A stretch of 58,100 nucleotides of DNA, from positions 1 to 58,100 of the forward strand of contig CAYSEW010000014.1 of assembly GCA_964430245.1 (NCBI GenBank). The letters run 5' to 3'. The position numbers were made by a program, and so were the translations under genes. Every line of letters begins with the position of its first letter. The stretch's first letter is position 1. Source of the stretch: CAYSEW01 sp964430245 (GTDB lineage: Bacteria; Bacteroidota; Bacteroidia; Flavobacteriales_D; Parvicellaceae). The notes beneath the pieces were generated by a model. The model ran no database searches, was not told the origin of the DNA, and was given only the letters and a program-made list of their open reading frames with translations. Below are positions 17,697 to 27,418 of the stretch, piece after piece.

Positions 17697-19850
17697 TTGC
17701 AGAAAAATAATAATTTAAAATTGAAAATCCCTTTTTACGAAATAGCTAAACAATGTAATGTTTCTGTAAAACAAGCAACTAATGTTGCGACATTACTAAC
17801 TAATGGGGCTACAGTTCCTTTTATTGCAAGGTATCGGAAAGAAATTTCAGAAAATCTAGATGAAGTAATAATTGAAGATATAAGACTTAAGTTATTGAAA
17901 ATAAAATATTTAGTTGATAGGAAAAAGTGGATATTAAAACAATTAAAAGATATTGATGCTGTTCATGAATCTATTATAATAGCTATAAATAATAGCTGGG
18001 ATTCTAATGAAATTGAAGACATTTATTTGCCATTTAAAAAGACAAAAGAAAGTAAAGCTGACATTGCTATAAATGCGGGTTTAGATCAATTAGCCAATTT
18101 TATTTTAAATGATAATGAAGAAATATCAGTTACTCTTGTTAAGTCAAGTATAACTGATGTTTATTCAACTAATGAAAAGGTGATTGAGGGTGTAATTCAT
18201 ATTCTTTCAAAATGGATTTCAGAAAAAAAAGAAATTAGAAATCAATTAAGAAAATTAATTTGGGATAAGGGAATTATTAAATCAACAAAAAGAAAATCAT
18301 TAGACCCTAAAAAAGAAATAGAAAAATTCAATGACTATTTTTTATATGAGGAGCCTGCTAATAAAATAAAATCCCATAGATTTCTAGCAATAAAAAGGGG
18401 TGAAGCAGATAAAATACTTAGTGTCCAAATTAAAATTGAAAAACAAAATGCTTTAAAAGTTATAAAATCATTATTTATTCAATTAAAACATAATAATGAG
18501 TTTCTAGATAAGGCAGTAGAATACGCATGGACCAAACACCTTAAACCATCTTTAGAAAATGAATTGATTAAAAAATTAAAAGAAAAAAGTGATGAACAAG
18601 CAATTACTATTTTTTCAGAAAATTTAAAACAATTATTACTACAGCCACCAGTTCATCAGAAACGTATTTTAGCGATAGACCCTGGCTATAGGTCAGGATG
18701 TAAAATGGTTTGTCTAACAGCTCAAGGGGAGCTTTTGAACAATGAAACTATATATCCTCATGCTCCTCAGAAAGAACAAGGAATTGCAAAGAAAAAAATT
18801 GCAGGTTTGGTTGAGCAATATAAGTTGGATGCAATAGCAATCGGAAATGGCACAGCTTCAAGAGAAACTGAAAGGTTGATCAAGAGTATTCGATTTAATA
18901 GAAAAGTGAATGTGTATATTGTTAATGAAGCAGGTGCGTCTGTATATTCAGCATCTAAAGTAGCCAGAAAGGAATTTCCTGAATATGATGTGACAGTTAG
19001 AGGAGCTGTTTCTATAGGCCGAAGGTTGATCGATCCACTTTCGGAATTAGTAAAAATAGAACCCCAAAGTATTGGGGTGGGTCAATATCAACATGACGTA
19101 GATCAAAAATCACTTAAAGAGAAATTAGATAAGACTGTAATAAATGTTGTTAATAATGTAGGAGTGGACCTAAATACATCAAGTGAGTATCTATTGCAAT
19201 ATGTATCAGGTATTGGTCCGAAAATAGCTGAAAATATTGTTGAATTTAGAAGAGAAAATGGGTTTTTTAAAAATAGAAAAGAACTCTTGAAAGTGCCATT
19301 ACTTGGCGAAAAAGCTTTTGAACAGGCTGCAGGATTTTTAAGAATTAAAGATGGGGATGATCCTTTGGATAATAGTGCTGTCCATCCTGAGTTTTATAAA
19401 GAGTTAAGGAAAATCTGTAAAAATGCAAAAGTCAGTATAGGTGAACTCATTGGTGATTTAGATAAAATAGAAAGTATTGATTGGGAAAATTATTATACTT
19501 CTCAATTTGGTAAACAAACTTTTAATGATGTAAAACAAGAGCTGGCTAAACCAGGTAGAGACCCCAGGAAAGTAATATTTCAGCTAGAATTTGATAAAAA
19601 CTTAAAAAGCATAGATGACCTTGAAGTAGGAAATATAGTTCCAGGAATTATTAATAATGTGACCAATTTTGGTGCCTTTGTGGATATTGGCATCAAAGAA
19701 AATGGATTGATACATATTTCAAATTTAGCCAATGAGTACATTGATGACCCTACTAAAATAGTTAAGGTACATCAGCATGTAAAAGCTAAAGTTATCTCTA
19801 TAGATAAGGAACGTAAAAGAATTGGATTGAGCTTAAAGGATATTGACTAA
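17697..19850 (+). CDS. tex: Tex, RNA-binding transcription accessory protein
   Basis: The 717-residue protein has the Tex order: N-terminal helical and helix-turn-helix region (with ATVPFIARYRKE), a YqgF/RNase H-like domain (about 323-445, LAIDPGYRSGCK), a helix-hairpin-helix region (about 495-560, VSGIGPKIAENIV) and a C-terminal S1 domain (about 641-712, GNIVPGIINNVTNFGAFVDIG). The only start compatible with the upstream in-frame stop at 17682-17684 is TTG at 17697 (or a TTG a few codons later). Tex is a cytoplasmic protein that binds nucleic acid and ribosome/transcription complexes in other bacteria. It stands alone here. Confidence 0.94.
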   Translation: MQKNNNLKLKIPFYEIAKQCNVSVKQATNVATLLTNGATVPFIARYRKEISENLDEVIIEDIRLKLLKIKYLVDRKKWILKQLKDIDAVHESIIIAINNSWDSNEIEDIYLPFKKTKESKADIAINAGLDQLANFILNDNEEISVTLVKSSITDVYSTNEKVIEGVIHILSKWISEKKEIRNQLRKLIWDKGIIKSTKRKSLDPKKEIEKFNDYFLYEEPANKIKSHRFLAIKRGEADKILSVQIKIEKQNALKVIKSLFIQLKHNNEFLDKAVEYAWTKHLKPSLENELIKKLKEKSDEQAITIFSENLKQLLLQPPVHQKRILAIDPGYRSGCKMVCLTAQGELLNNETIYPHAPQKEQGIAKKKIAGLVEQYKLDAIAIGNGTASRETERLIKSIRFNRKVNVYIVNEAGASVYSASKVARKEFPEYDVTVRGAVSIGRRLIDPLSELVKIEPQSIGVGQYQHDVDQKSLKEKLDKTVINVVNNVGVDLNTSSEYLLQYVSGIGPKIAENIVEFRRENGFFKNRKELLKVPLLGEKAFEQAAGFLRIKDGDDPLDNSAVHPEFYKELRKICKNAKVSIGELIGDLDKIESIDWENYYTSQFGKQTFNDVKQELAKPGRDPRKVIFQLEFDKNLKSIDDLEVGNIVPGIINNVTNFGAFVDIGIKENGLIHISNLANEYIDDPTKIVKVHQHVKAKVISIDKERKRIGLSLKDID

Positions 19851-19857
19851 TAAATAG

Positions 19858-19865
19858 TAGCTTTG
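19858..19865 (+). promoter_or_regulatory. Candidate -7 element (TAGCTTTG) upstream of the saccharopine dehydrogenase-like gene
   Basis: An exact match to the Bacteroidota TAnnTTTG element lies immediately after the tex stop. No TTG is seen at the expected -33 distance. If used, it would give a leader of about 125 bases that contains a CCTGG...CCAGG hairpin near 19905-19925. Confidence 0.4.
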
Positions 19866-19998
19866 TAATATGTTAATATACTTTAACTTCAATATTATTA
19901 AAATGCCCTGGATTCTATTGCCAGGCTTGTAATGTCTCAGTCATTTGAACTAGCTGTCCCTTTTCTCTTTATAAAACAAACAAAATAAATACATTAAA

Positions 19999-21156
19999 AT
20001 GAAAAAAGTAATCGTTTTAGGCGGTGGTATGGTAGGAAGTGCCATGGCAATAGATATGGCTAAAAATCACCATGTCTTATTAACAGATATTAATATTGAG
20101 CCATTAAAAAAAGCAAAAGAAAAATGTAATTCTCTTAATATATTAGAACTAGATGTTAATGAGGTTAATACTTTAAAAGAAACCATTCAGAATTTTGATT
20201 TAGTTATTTCGGCAGTTCCTGGGTTTTTAGGATTTAAAACGCTTAAAAACATCATAGAATCAGAAATGAACGTTATAGATATTTCCTTTTTTCCAGAAAA
20301 TTCTTTGGAGTTGAATGAATTGGCTAAAGAAAAAGGAGTTACTGCTATTGTTGATTGTGGTGTTGCGCCAGGAATGGATAATGTGATCCTTGGTTATTAT
20401 AATGAGAAATACAAATTAACTGATTTTGAATGTCTGGTTGGAGGCTTGCCTAAGGTTAAAAAATGGCCTTTTTGTTACAAAGCTCCTTTTTCACCAATTG
20501 ATGTGATTGAGGAATATACTCGTCCAGCTAGATATGTAGAGCATGGCGAATTAGTGACTAGGGAACCATTAACAGATTGTGATTTTGTTGAATTTGAAAA
20601 CGTAGGCACTTTAGAGTCGTTCAATTCAGATGGATTAAGATCAATTATCTTTACAATGCCCCATATTCCTAATATGAAAGAAAAAACATTGAGATATCCT
20701 GGACATGTAGAATACATCAGAGTGCTTAAAGAAAGTGGTTTTTTTGATGACGATACAATAGATTTAAATGGTGTTAAAGTTGCTAAGATTGATTTTACTT
20801 CTAAAATGTTATTCAAGGAATGGAAGCTTGGTGAAAATGAGGAAGAATTGACTGTAATGAGGGTTACTTTAAAAGGATTGAACGATAAAGGAGAAAACAT
20901 AGAGATAATATATGACCTTCATGATGAATTTTGTAATGAGACTAAAACTTCATCTATGGCAAGAACAACTGGATATACTGCAACAGCAGCAGCTAATTTA
21001 TTTTTAGAGGGCTTATTTGCTGAGAAAGGAGTTTTCCCTCCTGAATTAGTAGGTAAGCATGAATTATGCTTTAATTATTTTATGAATTATTTAAAGGAGA
21101 GAAATATTCATTATACAAAAGCTATTCGTCAAATACCTACTAAAGTTACAAAGTAA
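19999..21156 (+). CDS. Saccharopine dehydrogenase family oxidoreductase (lysine-metabolism type)
   Basis: The 385-residue protein begins with a Rossmann dinucleotide motif, VIVLGGGMVGSAMA, with an acidic residue at the end of the second strand (TDINIE), which favours NAD over NADP. The C-terminal saccharopine dehydrogenase domain follows (from about 125: DCGVAPGMDNVILGY, GGLP, ARTTGYTATAAANLFL). Family members include saccharopine dehydrogenases and L-lysine 6-dehydrogenases of similar length; the sequence alone does not decide between them. It is preceded by a 148-base leader region and converges on the plug-domain gene with a 2-base gap. Confidence 0.8.
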   Translation: MKKVIVLGGGMVGSAMAIDMAKNHHVLLTDINIEPLKKAKEKCNSLNILELDVNEVNTLKETIQNFDLVISAVPGFLGFKTLKNIIESEMNVIDISFFPENSLELNELAKEKGVTAIVDCGVAPGMDNVILGYYNEKYKLTDFECLVGGLPKVKKWPFCYKAPFSPIDVIEEYTRPARYVEHGELVTREPLTDCDFVEFENVGTLESFNSDGLRSIIFTMPHIPNMKEKTLRYPGHVEYIRVLKESGFFDDDTIDLNGVKVAKIDFTSKMLFKEWKLGENEEELTVMRVTLKGLNDKGENIEIIYDLHDEFCNETKTSSMARTTGYTATAAANLFLEGLFAEKGVFPPELVGKHELCFNYFMNYLKERNIHYTKAIRQIPTKVTK

Positions 21157-21158
21157 GG

Positions 21159-22541
21159 CTAAAAGCTTTTTCTTGAATTGGCCACATGATAGAGTAGAAG
21201 GCGATCATAAAAGTCACCTGGGTCCTTGTAATAAACTTTGAAAATATATTCATTTTCAGTATCAAAATGAGAGCCTTCTATTAACCTTACATCTGCTTGT
21301 TGTGTAGTATCGTTTACATATAAGTATAAGTAATTATAATAACCTTGTTTTAAGTATACTTCTTTCTGATATACATCAGTTGCAGCATTGTATTTAAGTT
21401 GGAATTTAGGGTCTATTTTCCAATTGCTTAACTGTCCGAAAATATAGATATCTCCCTGATCAAGTATTTCTCTGTAGGGAAGGGTGAATAATACTTTTGC
21501 ATAATCTCCTTCGGTATTCCAATTATTACCATCAATAGTTTTAATTAGAAATTTACCATTGATGTCTCTTTTTTCTAAATATCTTTTATAGGTTCTTTTT
21601 TCATCTGGCATCACCATTACTTTATAACCTTTATCTGTAAGTTTTGTACTTGCAACACGATCAGTATTACTTTGAAATGTGCTTAGATCTACATGTCTGA
21701 ATTCATGTCCACCATCAAATACATTGTCTTCATCGTAATTATATACTAATTTGTTATCTCTTATAAAATTAGGTTCAAGATTTATTTTTTGGTTATCAGT
21801 TCGATGATTTTGTTCTAGGAATAATCTAATATTACTATATGGATTAATGATTTTTTGAGGATTATAAATAAAATTAAAATCTATTTCTTGTCTGTAATAT
21901 TTCTGCTCGACATCACTAGGGTATTTAATATTTATTTCAGGTATTAATAGTTGTTCTGCCACATAGAACTTTTGAGTAAAAATAGGGTGATCTATGTCGT
22001 TTTCTTGATATGCTTTTACAATGTAATTTCCTGAGATCAATAACTGTGTATTTTCATTAGGAAAAACAGCCCAGTAGTGAACATATGGTTGCTGTGTGTT
22101 GAATGATTTTTCCATGTTCTCAAAATAATTATCATTGAATCCTTCAATGTAGTCCATTTCATTTATTTGGCTTGGCTCCCAGTTTGCATCACAATGAATG
22201 AGCTGATATTGATAGGAATTAAATTCTGCGTTGAGCTCATCAAATCTTAAGATTAATTGCTCATTACTGTTTAGTGTTATATAAGGTTCACTTATTTCAG
22301 TACCTGTTTTATGTATAAATATGCTATGAATATTTTCATTATAAACATGGTTGTTATATCTAATGCTAGATTCAACATAAAATTCTGATCCCTCTTTTTT
22401 TATTTCTTTAATTGTGTCATTAATAACTAATTTATTTTCATCCTTAGTTGAAACTTGCTTTATAGCACACTGACCTAATATTATAATCGATAAAATTAAA
22501 AGGAGATAGGTTTTTAGTATAGTATTCTTATTTATAATCAT
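21159..22541 (-). CDS. Type IX secretion system plug-domain protein (DUF5103)
   Basis: The 460-residue protein has an N-terminal hydrophobic segment (about 10-25); a Cys follows in ILGQCA but the lipobox is not canonical. The body has the DUF5103 landmarks: LIHCDANWEPSQINEMDYIEGF, SFNTQQPYVHY, FPNENTQLLISGNYIV, and the C-terminal YKDPGDFYDRLLLYH. Members of this family plug the periplasmic side of the T9SS translocon SprA when no substrate is present. At least three proteins in this window carry T9SS sorting domains, which fits. It is divergent from nqrA, with a 93-base region holding a palindromic pair of -7 elements. Confidence 0.85.
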   Translation of the reverse strand: MIINKNTILKTYLLLILSIIILGQCAIKQVSTKDENKLVINDTIKEIKKEGSEFYVESSIRYNNHVYNENIHSIFIHKTGTEISEPYITLNSNEQLILRFDELNAEFNSYQYQLIHCDANWEPSQINEMDYIEGFNDNYFENMEKSFNTQQPYVHYWAVFPNENTQLLISGNYIVKAYQENDIDHPIFTQKFYVAEQLLIPEINIKYPSDVEQKYYRQEIDFNFIYNPQKIINPYSNIRLFLEQNHRTDNQKINLEPNFIRDNKLVYNYDEDNVFDGGHEFRHVDLSTFQSNTDRVASTKLTDKGYKVMVMPDEKRTYKRYLEKRDINGKFLIKTIDGNNWNTEGDYAKVLFTLPYREILDQGDIYIFGQLSNWKIDPKFQLKYNAATDVYQKEVYLKQGYYNYLYLYVNDTTQQADVRLIEGSHFDTENEYIFKVYYKDPGDFYDRLLLYHVANSRKSF

Positions 22542-22596
22542 TCTAAATTAACGTATTACATCTATAATAAGCATTTTTGGTCATTTATAGATTGTA

Positions 22597-22612
22597 CAAA
22601 TTTATAAATTTG
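22597..22612. promoter_or_regulatory. 16-bp palindrome formed by two back-to-back -7 elements (nqr / plug divergent region)
   Basis: CAAATTTATAAATTTG is a perfect palindrome. Its right half is TAAATTTG on the plus strand, 22 bases before nqrA, and its left half is TAAATTTG on the minus strand, about 55 bases before the plug-domain gene. Both match the Bacteroidota TAnnTTTG element exactly. Neither side has a TTG at the -33 distance. Confidence 0.55.
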
Positions 22613-22634
22613 ACCCGCTATTTAATAAAATCTT

Positions 22635-23993
22635 ATGTCTCGAATAATAACTGTTCGCAAAGGATTGGATATCAGATTAAAAGGTGAAGCTGAAAAGATC
22701 ATTTTAGAGTCACCGATACCTTCATCTATTGCTATAAAACCAACAGATTTTCCAGGTCTTGTTCCTAAACTTCTATTAAAAGAAGGTGAAAAAGTAAAAG
22801 CAGGAACACCAATTTTTATTGATAAATACCGTGAATCGATTCTTTATGTGTCTCCAGTTAGTGGTACAATAGCTTCAATAAATAGAGGAGCTAAAAGAAG
22901 AATCATGGAAATTGTTATCAATTGCGATAAGGAAATTCAATATGATAAAATTGAAGTGAAGGATGTTGCTAAAATGGACAGAAATGAAGTGAAGCAAATG
23001 ATGCTTACAGGTGGTTTATGGCCATTTTTAAGAATGCGACCAATAGATATTGTAGCCGACCCAAAAGATACACCAAAGTCTATTTTTATTTCTGGATTCG
23101 ATAGTAATCCATTATCTCCTGATAACGATTTTATTCTTCATGGGAAAAAAGCAGCATTTAATGCAGGTGTAGAAGTGTTGAAAAAATTAACTGATGGGGC
23201 TGTTCATCTACAAGTTAGAAAAACAGCTGATGATGTTTTTAAAAATGCAGAAGGCGTTCAAGTTAACACTGTAGAAGGACCTCATCCTGCTGGTAATGTA
23301 GGAGTGCAAATTCATCATATTGACACCATAAATAAAGGAGAAGTAGTATGGTATATTAATCCTCAAGATGTATTAGTGATAGGTAGAATGGCGCTTACTG
23401 GTAATTATGATGCAACAAAAGTAATTGCAGTTACAGGTGAAAATATAAATACTAGGAAATATTATAAAACAATTATAGGAACAAAAATTTCTTCTATTGT
23501 TGATTCACAATCTATCAAAGAAAACAGCCGTATTATTTCTGGAAATGTGTTAACAGGAAATGCTATCTCATTAGATAGTTACTTAGGCTACTATGATTCA
23601 CAGATTACAGTATTACCAGAAGGAAATGATTATAAATTTTTTGTAAAGGATGGTTGGTTAAGTGCTGGTTTGAGTAAATTTTCTGCTTCAAGAGCATATC
23701 CTACTTGGTTATTGCCTAAAAGTAAAAACTATAGTATTGATACCAATTTGAATGGAGAAGAAAGAGCTTTTGTTGTAACTGGACAATATGAAAAAGTTTT
23801 TCCTTTTGATATATATCCTGTTCATTTGGTGAAATCAATCATCACAAATGATATAGAAAAAATGGAAAACCTCGGAATATATGAAGTAGCTCCTGAAGAT
23901 TTTGCATTGTGCGAATTTGTTTGCACCTCTAAGATCAATGTTCAAGAAATTGTTAGGGAAGGATTGGATCTTATTTATGAAGAATGTATGTAA
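22635..23993 (+). CDS. nqrA: Na+-translocating NADH:quinone reductase subunit A
   Basis: The 452-residue protein is the cytoplasmic subunit A of the sodium-pumping NADH:ubiquinone oxidoreductase, which is linked to quinone binding. Recognised by the N-terminal RKGLDIRLKGEAE, FPGLVPKLLLKEGEKVKAGTPIF (barrel-sandwich), and GPHPAGNVGVQIHHIDTI. It opens the operon nqrABCDEF-apbE. A candidate promoter lies just upstream (22605-22612). Confidence 0.96.
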   Translation: MSRIITVRKGLDIRLKGEAEKIILESPIPSSIAIKPTDFPGLVPKLLLKEGEKVKAGTPIFIDKYRESILYVSPVSGTIASINRGAKRRIMEIVINCDKEIQYDKIEVKDVAKMDRNEVKQMMLTGGLWPFLRMRPIDIVADPKDTPKSIFISGFDSNPLSPDNDFILHGKKAAFNAGVEVLKKLTDGAVHLQVRKTADDVFKNAEGVQVNTVEGPHPAGNVGVQIHHIDTINKGEVVWYINPQDVLVIGRMALTGNYDATKVIAVTGENINTRKYYKTIIGTKISSIVDSQSIKENSRIISGNVLTGNAISLDSYLGYYDSQITVLPEGNDYKFFVKDGWLSAGLSKFSASRAYPTWLLPKSKNYSIDTNLNGEERAFVVTGQYEKVFPFDIYPVHLVKSIITNDIEKMENLGIYEVAPEDFALCEFVCTSKINVQEIVREGLDLIYEECM

Positions 23994-24011
23994 TGAAATA
24001 AATTTATTGAA

Positions 24012-25235
24012 GTGAAATTTTTAAGAAAAATATTTGATAACGCACATGAAAAGCTCAATAGCAGTGAGAAGACAAAAAAATTCTTCCCACTAGTTGACGC
24101 CTTCGATACACTGATGTTTACTCCTAATCATGTTACCAAAAAAGGGTCTCATGTTAGAGATGCTATTGATCTGAAGAGAACAATGATGCTGGTAATAATT
24201 GCATTAGTGCCCTGTTTATTATTTGGTATTTATAATACCGGATATCAGCATTATAAAGTAATAGGTGAATTGGAAACAGTAGGGATCTTAGACATTATAC
24301 TTACTGGTTCTTTAGTAGTACTGCCTTTAGTCATAGTATCTTATGGTACTGGATTATTTGTGGAATTTATTTTTTGTATAAGAAATGGTCATGCGATTCA
24401 GGAAGGATTTTTAGTATCAGGAATGCTTATCCCTTTAATAATGCCTGCTGATGTTCCATTATGGATGGTGTCTGTGGCAACTGTATTTGCTGTTGTTATT
24501 GGTAAGGAAGTTTTTGGTGGTACTGGAATGAATATATTAAATGTGGCCTTAACTGCTAGGGCATTTTTATTTTTTGCTTATCCAACAAAAATGTCTGGTG
24601 ATAAGGTTTGGGTAACTGGGTATGAAGACATGAAGAATGCAGGAGATTTAGTAGATGGTTCTTCAGGAGCTACGGCTTTAGGTGACCTTGCTTCCACTAT
24701 TGAAATGAAAAGTGACAATTCTGTAGGCCAAGCCATTGAAATGAGTTTTCAAGATGGTAGTCAGTTTGATTTCATGCACTCTTTTATGGGTTTAATTCCT
24801 GGTTCAATTGGAGAAACTTCTGCTTTAATGTGTTTAATTGGGGGCGCATTGCTACTATGGACTGGTATTGCTAGCTGGAGGATCATGTTGTCCTTTTTTG
24901 CAGGTGGTTTTCTTATGGCATTTGTTTTAAACCAAATTGGTGGAAACATTTATTTTGACCTGCCTGCTATTCATCAATTAATGTTAGGTGGTTTCATGTT
25001 CGGAATGGTGTTTATGGCAACTGACCCAGTTACAGCGGCTCAAACCAATACTGGAAAATATATTTATGGATTTTTAGCAGGGTTTTTAGGTATTTTGATC
25101 CGTATGGTGAATCCAGCCTATCCAGAGGGTGTTATGTTGGCTATTTTAATTGCCAATGTTTTTGCTCCATTAATTGATCATATGGTCATCAACGCTAATA
25201 TTCAAAAAAGATTAAAACGAGTTAAAACAACATAA
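24012..25235 (+). CDS. nqrB: Na+-NQR subunit B (membrane, covalent FMN)
   Basis: The 407-residue polytopic membrane subunit carries a covalently bound FMN and forms the main sodium path with other subunits. The flavinylation motif is DGSSGAT with Thr221 as the attachment residue, matching the ApbE recognition pattern. The start is GTG at 24012, 18 bases after nqrA; the protein begins MKFLRKIFDNAHEK, as expected for the family. Confidence 0.96.
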   Translation: MKFLRKIFDNAHEKLNSSEKTKKFFPLVDAFDTLMFTPNHVTKKGSHVRDAIDLKRTMMLVIIALVPCLLFGIYNTGYQHYKVIGELETVGILDIILTGSLVVLPLVIVSYGTGLFVEFIFCIRNGHAIQEGFLVSGMLIPLIMPADVPLWMVSVATVFAVVIGKEVFGGTGMNILNVALTARAFLFFAYPTKMSGDKVWVTGYEDMKNAGDLVDGSSGATALGDLASTIEMKSDNSVGQAIEMSFQDGSQFDFMHSFMGLIPGSIGETSALMCLIGGALLLWTGIASWRIMLSFFAGGFLMAFVLNQIGGNIYFDLPAIHQLMLGGFMFGMVFMATDPVTAAQTNTGKYIYGFLAGFLGILIRMVNPAYPEGVMLAILIANVFAPLIDHMVINANIQKRLKRVKTT

Positions 25236-25236
25236 A

Positions 25237-26058
25237 ATGGGTATTAATAAAGACAGTAACGGTTATACGATCCTTTTTGCATTCATACTAGTGGTTGTTG
25301 TTGGTGGAGTATTGGCATTTGTTTCACAATCTTTAAAACCAATGCAACAGGAAAACTTAAAGAATGAGAAAAAACAAAATATATTAAATTCAATTCCTTC
25401 TTTAAAGTCTATTGAAAGAAATGATGCTGGTGCAGAATTCGAAAAATATGTAAAGGAGAGAATGATAATAGACTATAATGGTAATGTGATTGACGGTACT
25501 TTAAAAACTCCTAAAGATAAGATTGATCCAAAGGATGAATCGGAGGCATTTAATTTAGATCTATTAAAACAGTTTAGAAATAAAGAATTAAAAGATAAGG
25601 ATAAAACATATCCTTTATACATATGTGAAGTAGATGGTAAAAAATATTATGTACTTCCTTTAATGGGTAAAGGTCTTTGGGATGCGATATGGGGTTTTGT
25701 TAGTGTTGAGGAGGACAAAAAGACCATTGCTGGTGCTATTTTCGACCACAAAGCTGAAACTCCTGGTCTTGGTGCTGAAATCAATACAGATAGCTTTGAA
25801 GATCAATTTGATAAGTCTAAAAGGAAAAAAAATGGTCAAAAACCACTTGAAATAGGTTCATTAAATGGTGAGAATTTCTCATCTATAAAAGTCCCTAAAC
25901 CAGGTAGCATTTCTGATGAAAAAACCACTACAAATGAAGTAAATGGAATTAGCGGGGGGACCTTCACAAGTATTGGAGTTCAGAATATGTTCTACAATAC
26001 ATTAGATGGTAAGGACCATGGGGCCATGATGCCTTACTATAATTATTTTAATAAATGA
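25237..26058 (+). CDS. nqrC: Na+-NQR subunit C (covalent FMN)
   Basis: The 273-residue subunit has one N-terminal transmembrane helix (about 9-30) and a periplasmic FMN-binding domain. The flavinylation site reads NGISGGTFTS with Thr242 as the probable attachment residue; the usual SGAT is SGGT here, a mild deviation. LWDAIWGFVSV and HKAETPGLGAEI are family motifs. It begins one base after nqrB. Confidence 0.95.
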   Translation: MGINKDSNGYTILFAFILVVVVGGVLAFVSQSLKPMQQENLKNEKKQNILNSIPSLKSIERNDAGAEFEKYVKERMIIDYNGNVIDGTLKTPKDKIDPKDESEAFNLDLLKQFRNKELKDKDKTYPLYICEVDGKKYYVLPLMGKGLWDAIWGFVSVEEDKKTIAGAIFDHKAETPGLGAEINTDSFEDQFDKSKRKKNGQKPLEIGSLNGENFSSIKVPKPGSISDEKTTTNEVNGISGGTFTSIGVQNMFYNTLDGKDHGAMMPYYNYFNK

Positions 26059-26093
26059 TAACAAGCTATTCATAGCAATAAATAAATGTTAAA

Positions 26094-26774
26094 ATGAGCG
26101 AAGTAGCTGAAATAGAAAAAGAGGTTGTCAAAAAAGAAAGAGAACCTTTATTTTCTAAGAAAAATAAAAAATTAATCACAGATCCATTGGATGATAACAA
26201 TCCAGTAACCATACAAGTATTAGGTATTTGTTCAGCTTTAGCTGTTACTGTTCAGATGATGCCTTCAGTTGTAATGTGTATTTCTGTGTTATTCGTATTG
26301 GTGATGGCAAATGTATCTGTATCCATGATCAGGAATTTAATCCCCAATAGAATAAGAATTATTGTTCAGCTTGTAATTGTAGCAGCATTGGTAATTATTG
26401 TAGATCAGGTACTAAAGGCCTATATGTTTGATGTTTCTAAACAATTATCAGTATTTGTTGGTTTGATCATTACCAATTGTATTATTATGGGTAGGTTAGA
26501 GGCTTTCGCTTTAGCAAACAAGCCATGGCCTTCTGCATTAGATGCAGTTGGGAATGCTATGGGTTATGCTATGGTGCTGATCGCTGTTTCCTTTTTTAAA
26601 GAATTATTTGGTTCTGGAACTTTATTCGGAATCCAGATCATTGGTGATTCGGTTTATGAATTCGGATATTTTAACAATGGATTAATGCTTTTTCCTCCAT
26701 CGTCATTGATTTTAGTGGCGATCTATATATGGGTGCAAAAAGCAAGGAATCCTAAATTAGTAGAAACACATTAA
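26094..26774 (+). CDS. nqrD: Na+-NQR subunit D
   Basis: The 226-residue membrane subunit has six predicted helices. Conserved cysteines Cys46 (LGICSALA) and Cys129 (ITNCIIMGR) correspond to the ligands of the intramembrane iron-sulfur centre shared with NqrE. The N-terminus has a charged extension of about 25 residues (KEVVKKEREPLFSKKNKK) before the first family motif. Confidence 0.96.
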   Translation: MSEVAEIEKEVVKKEREPLFSKKNKKLITDPLDDNNPVTIQVLGICSALAVTVQMMPSVVMCISVLFVLVMANVSVSMIRNLIPNRIRIIVQLVIVAALVIIVDQVLKAYMFDVSKQLSVFVGLIITNCIIMGRLEAFALANKPWPSALDAVGNAMGYAMVLIAVSFFKELFGSGTLFGIQIIGDSVYEFGYFNNGLMLFPPSSLILVAIYIWVQKARNPKLVETH

Positions 26775-26784
26775 TTAATAAGAG

Positions 26785-27402
26785 ATGGATTTACTTAAAT
26801 TATTTATTAGAAGTGCATTTGTAGATAACATGATCTTTGCCTTTTTCTTTGGTATGTGCTCATATTTGGCAGTGTCAAAAACAGTTAAAACAGCCTTTGG
26901 TTTAGGAATGGCTGTGATTTTTGTTTTATCTGTAACTGTTCCTGTAAACTGGTTATTGGAAGAGTATGTTCTAAAAGAAGGAGCATTAAGCTGGTTGGGA
27001 CCTCAATATGCAGAGTATGACCTTAGTTTCCTAAGCTTTATCATGTTCATTGCAGTTATTGCATCAATTGTTCAATTAGTGGAAATGATTGTTGAGAAGT
27101 ATTCTCCAGCATTATACGGAGCATTGGGAATATTTTTACCACTAATAGCTGTAAACTGTGCCATTTTAGGTGGTGCATTATTCATGCAGCAAAAGCAATT
27201 TCCAACTATAGCAGAGGCATCTGTATATGGATTTGGCTCAGGTGTTGGTTGGTTTATTGCAGTTGTTTTAATTGCTGCAATAAGGGAAAAGATCAGGTAC
27301 TCCAATGTGCCTGCTCCATTAAGAGGAGTTGGAATGGCCTTTTTAATCACAGGATTAATGGGGTTGGCCTTTTTAGGATTTATGGGATTTGAAATAGAAT
27401 AA
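26785..27402 (+). CDS. nqrE: Na+-NQR subunit E
   Basis: The 205-residue membrane subunit is a paralogue of NqrD in inverted topology. Cys25 (FFGMCSYLAVS) and Cys125 (AVNCAILGG) are the cluster ligands that pair with those of NqrD. It begins 10 bases after nqrD. Confidence 0.96.
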   Translation: MDLLKLFIRSAFVDNMIFAFFFGMCSYLAVSKTVKTAFGLGMAVIFVLSVTVPVNWLLEEYVLKEGALSWLGPQYAEYDLSFLSFIMFIAVIASIVQLVEMIVEKYSPALYGALGIFLPLIAVNCAILGGALFMQQKQFPTIAEASVYGFGSGVGWFIAVVLIAAIREKIRYSNVPAPLRGVGMAFLITGLMGLAFLGFMGFEIE

Positions 27403-27418
27403 TTATAGATATTTACTT

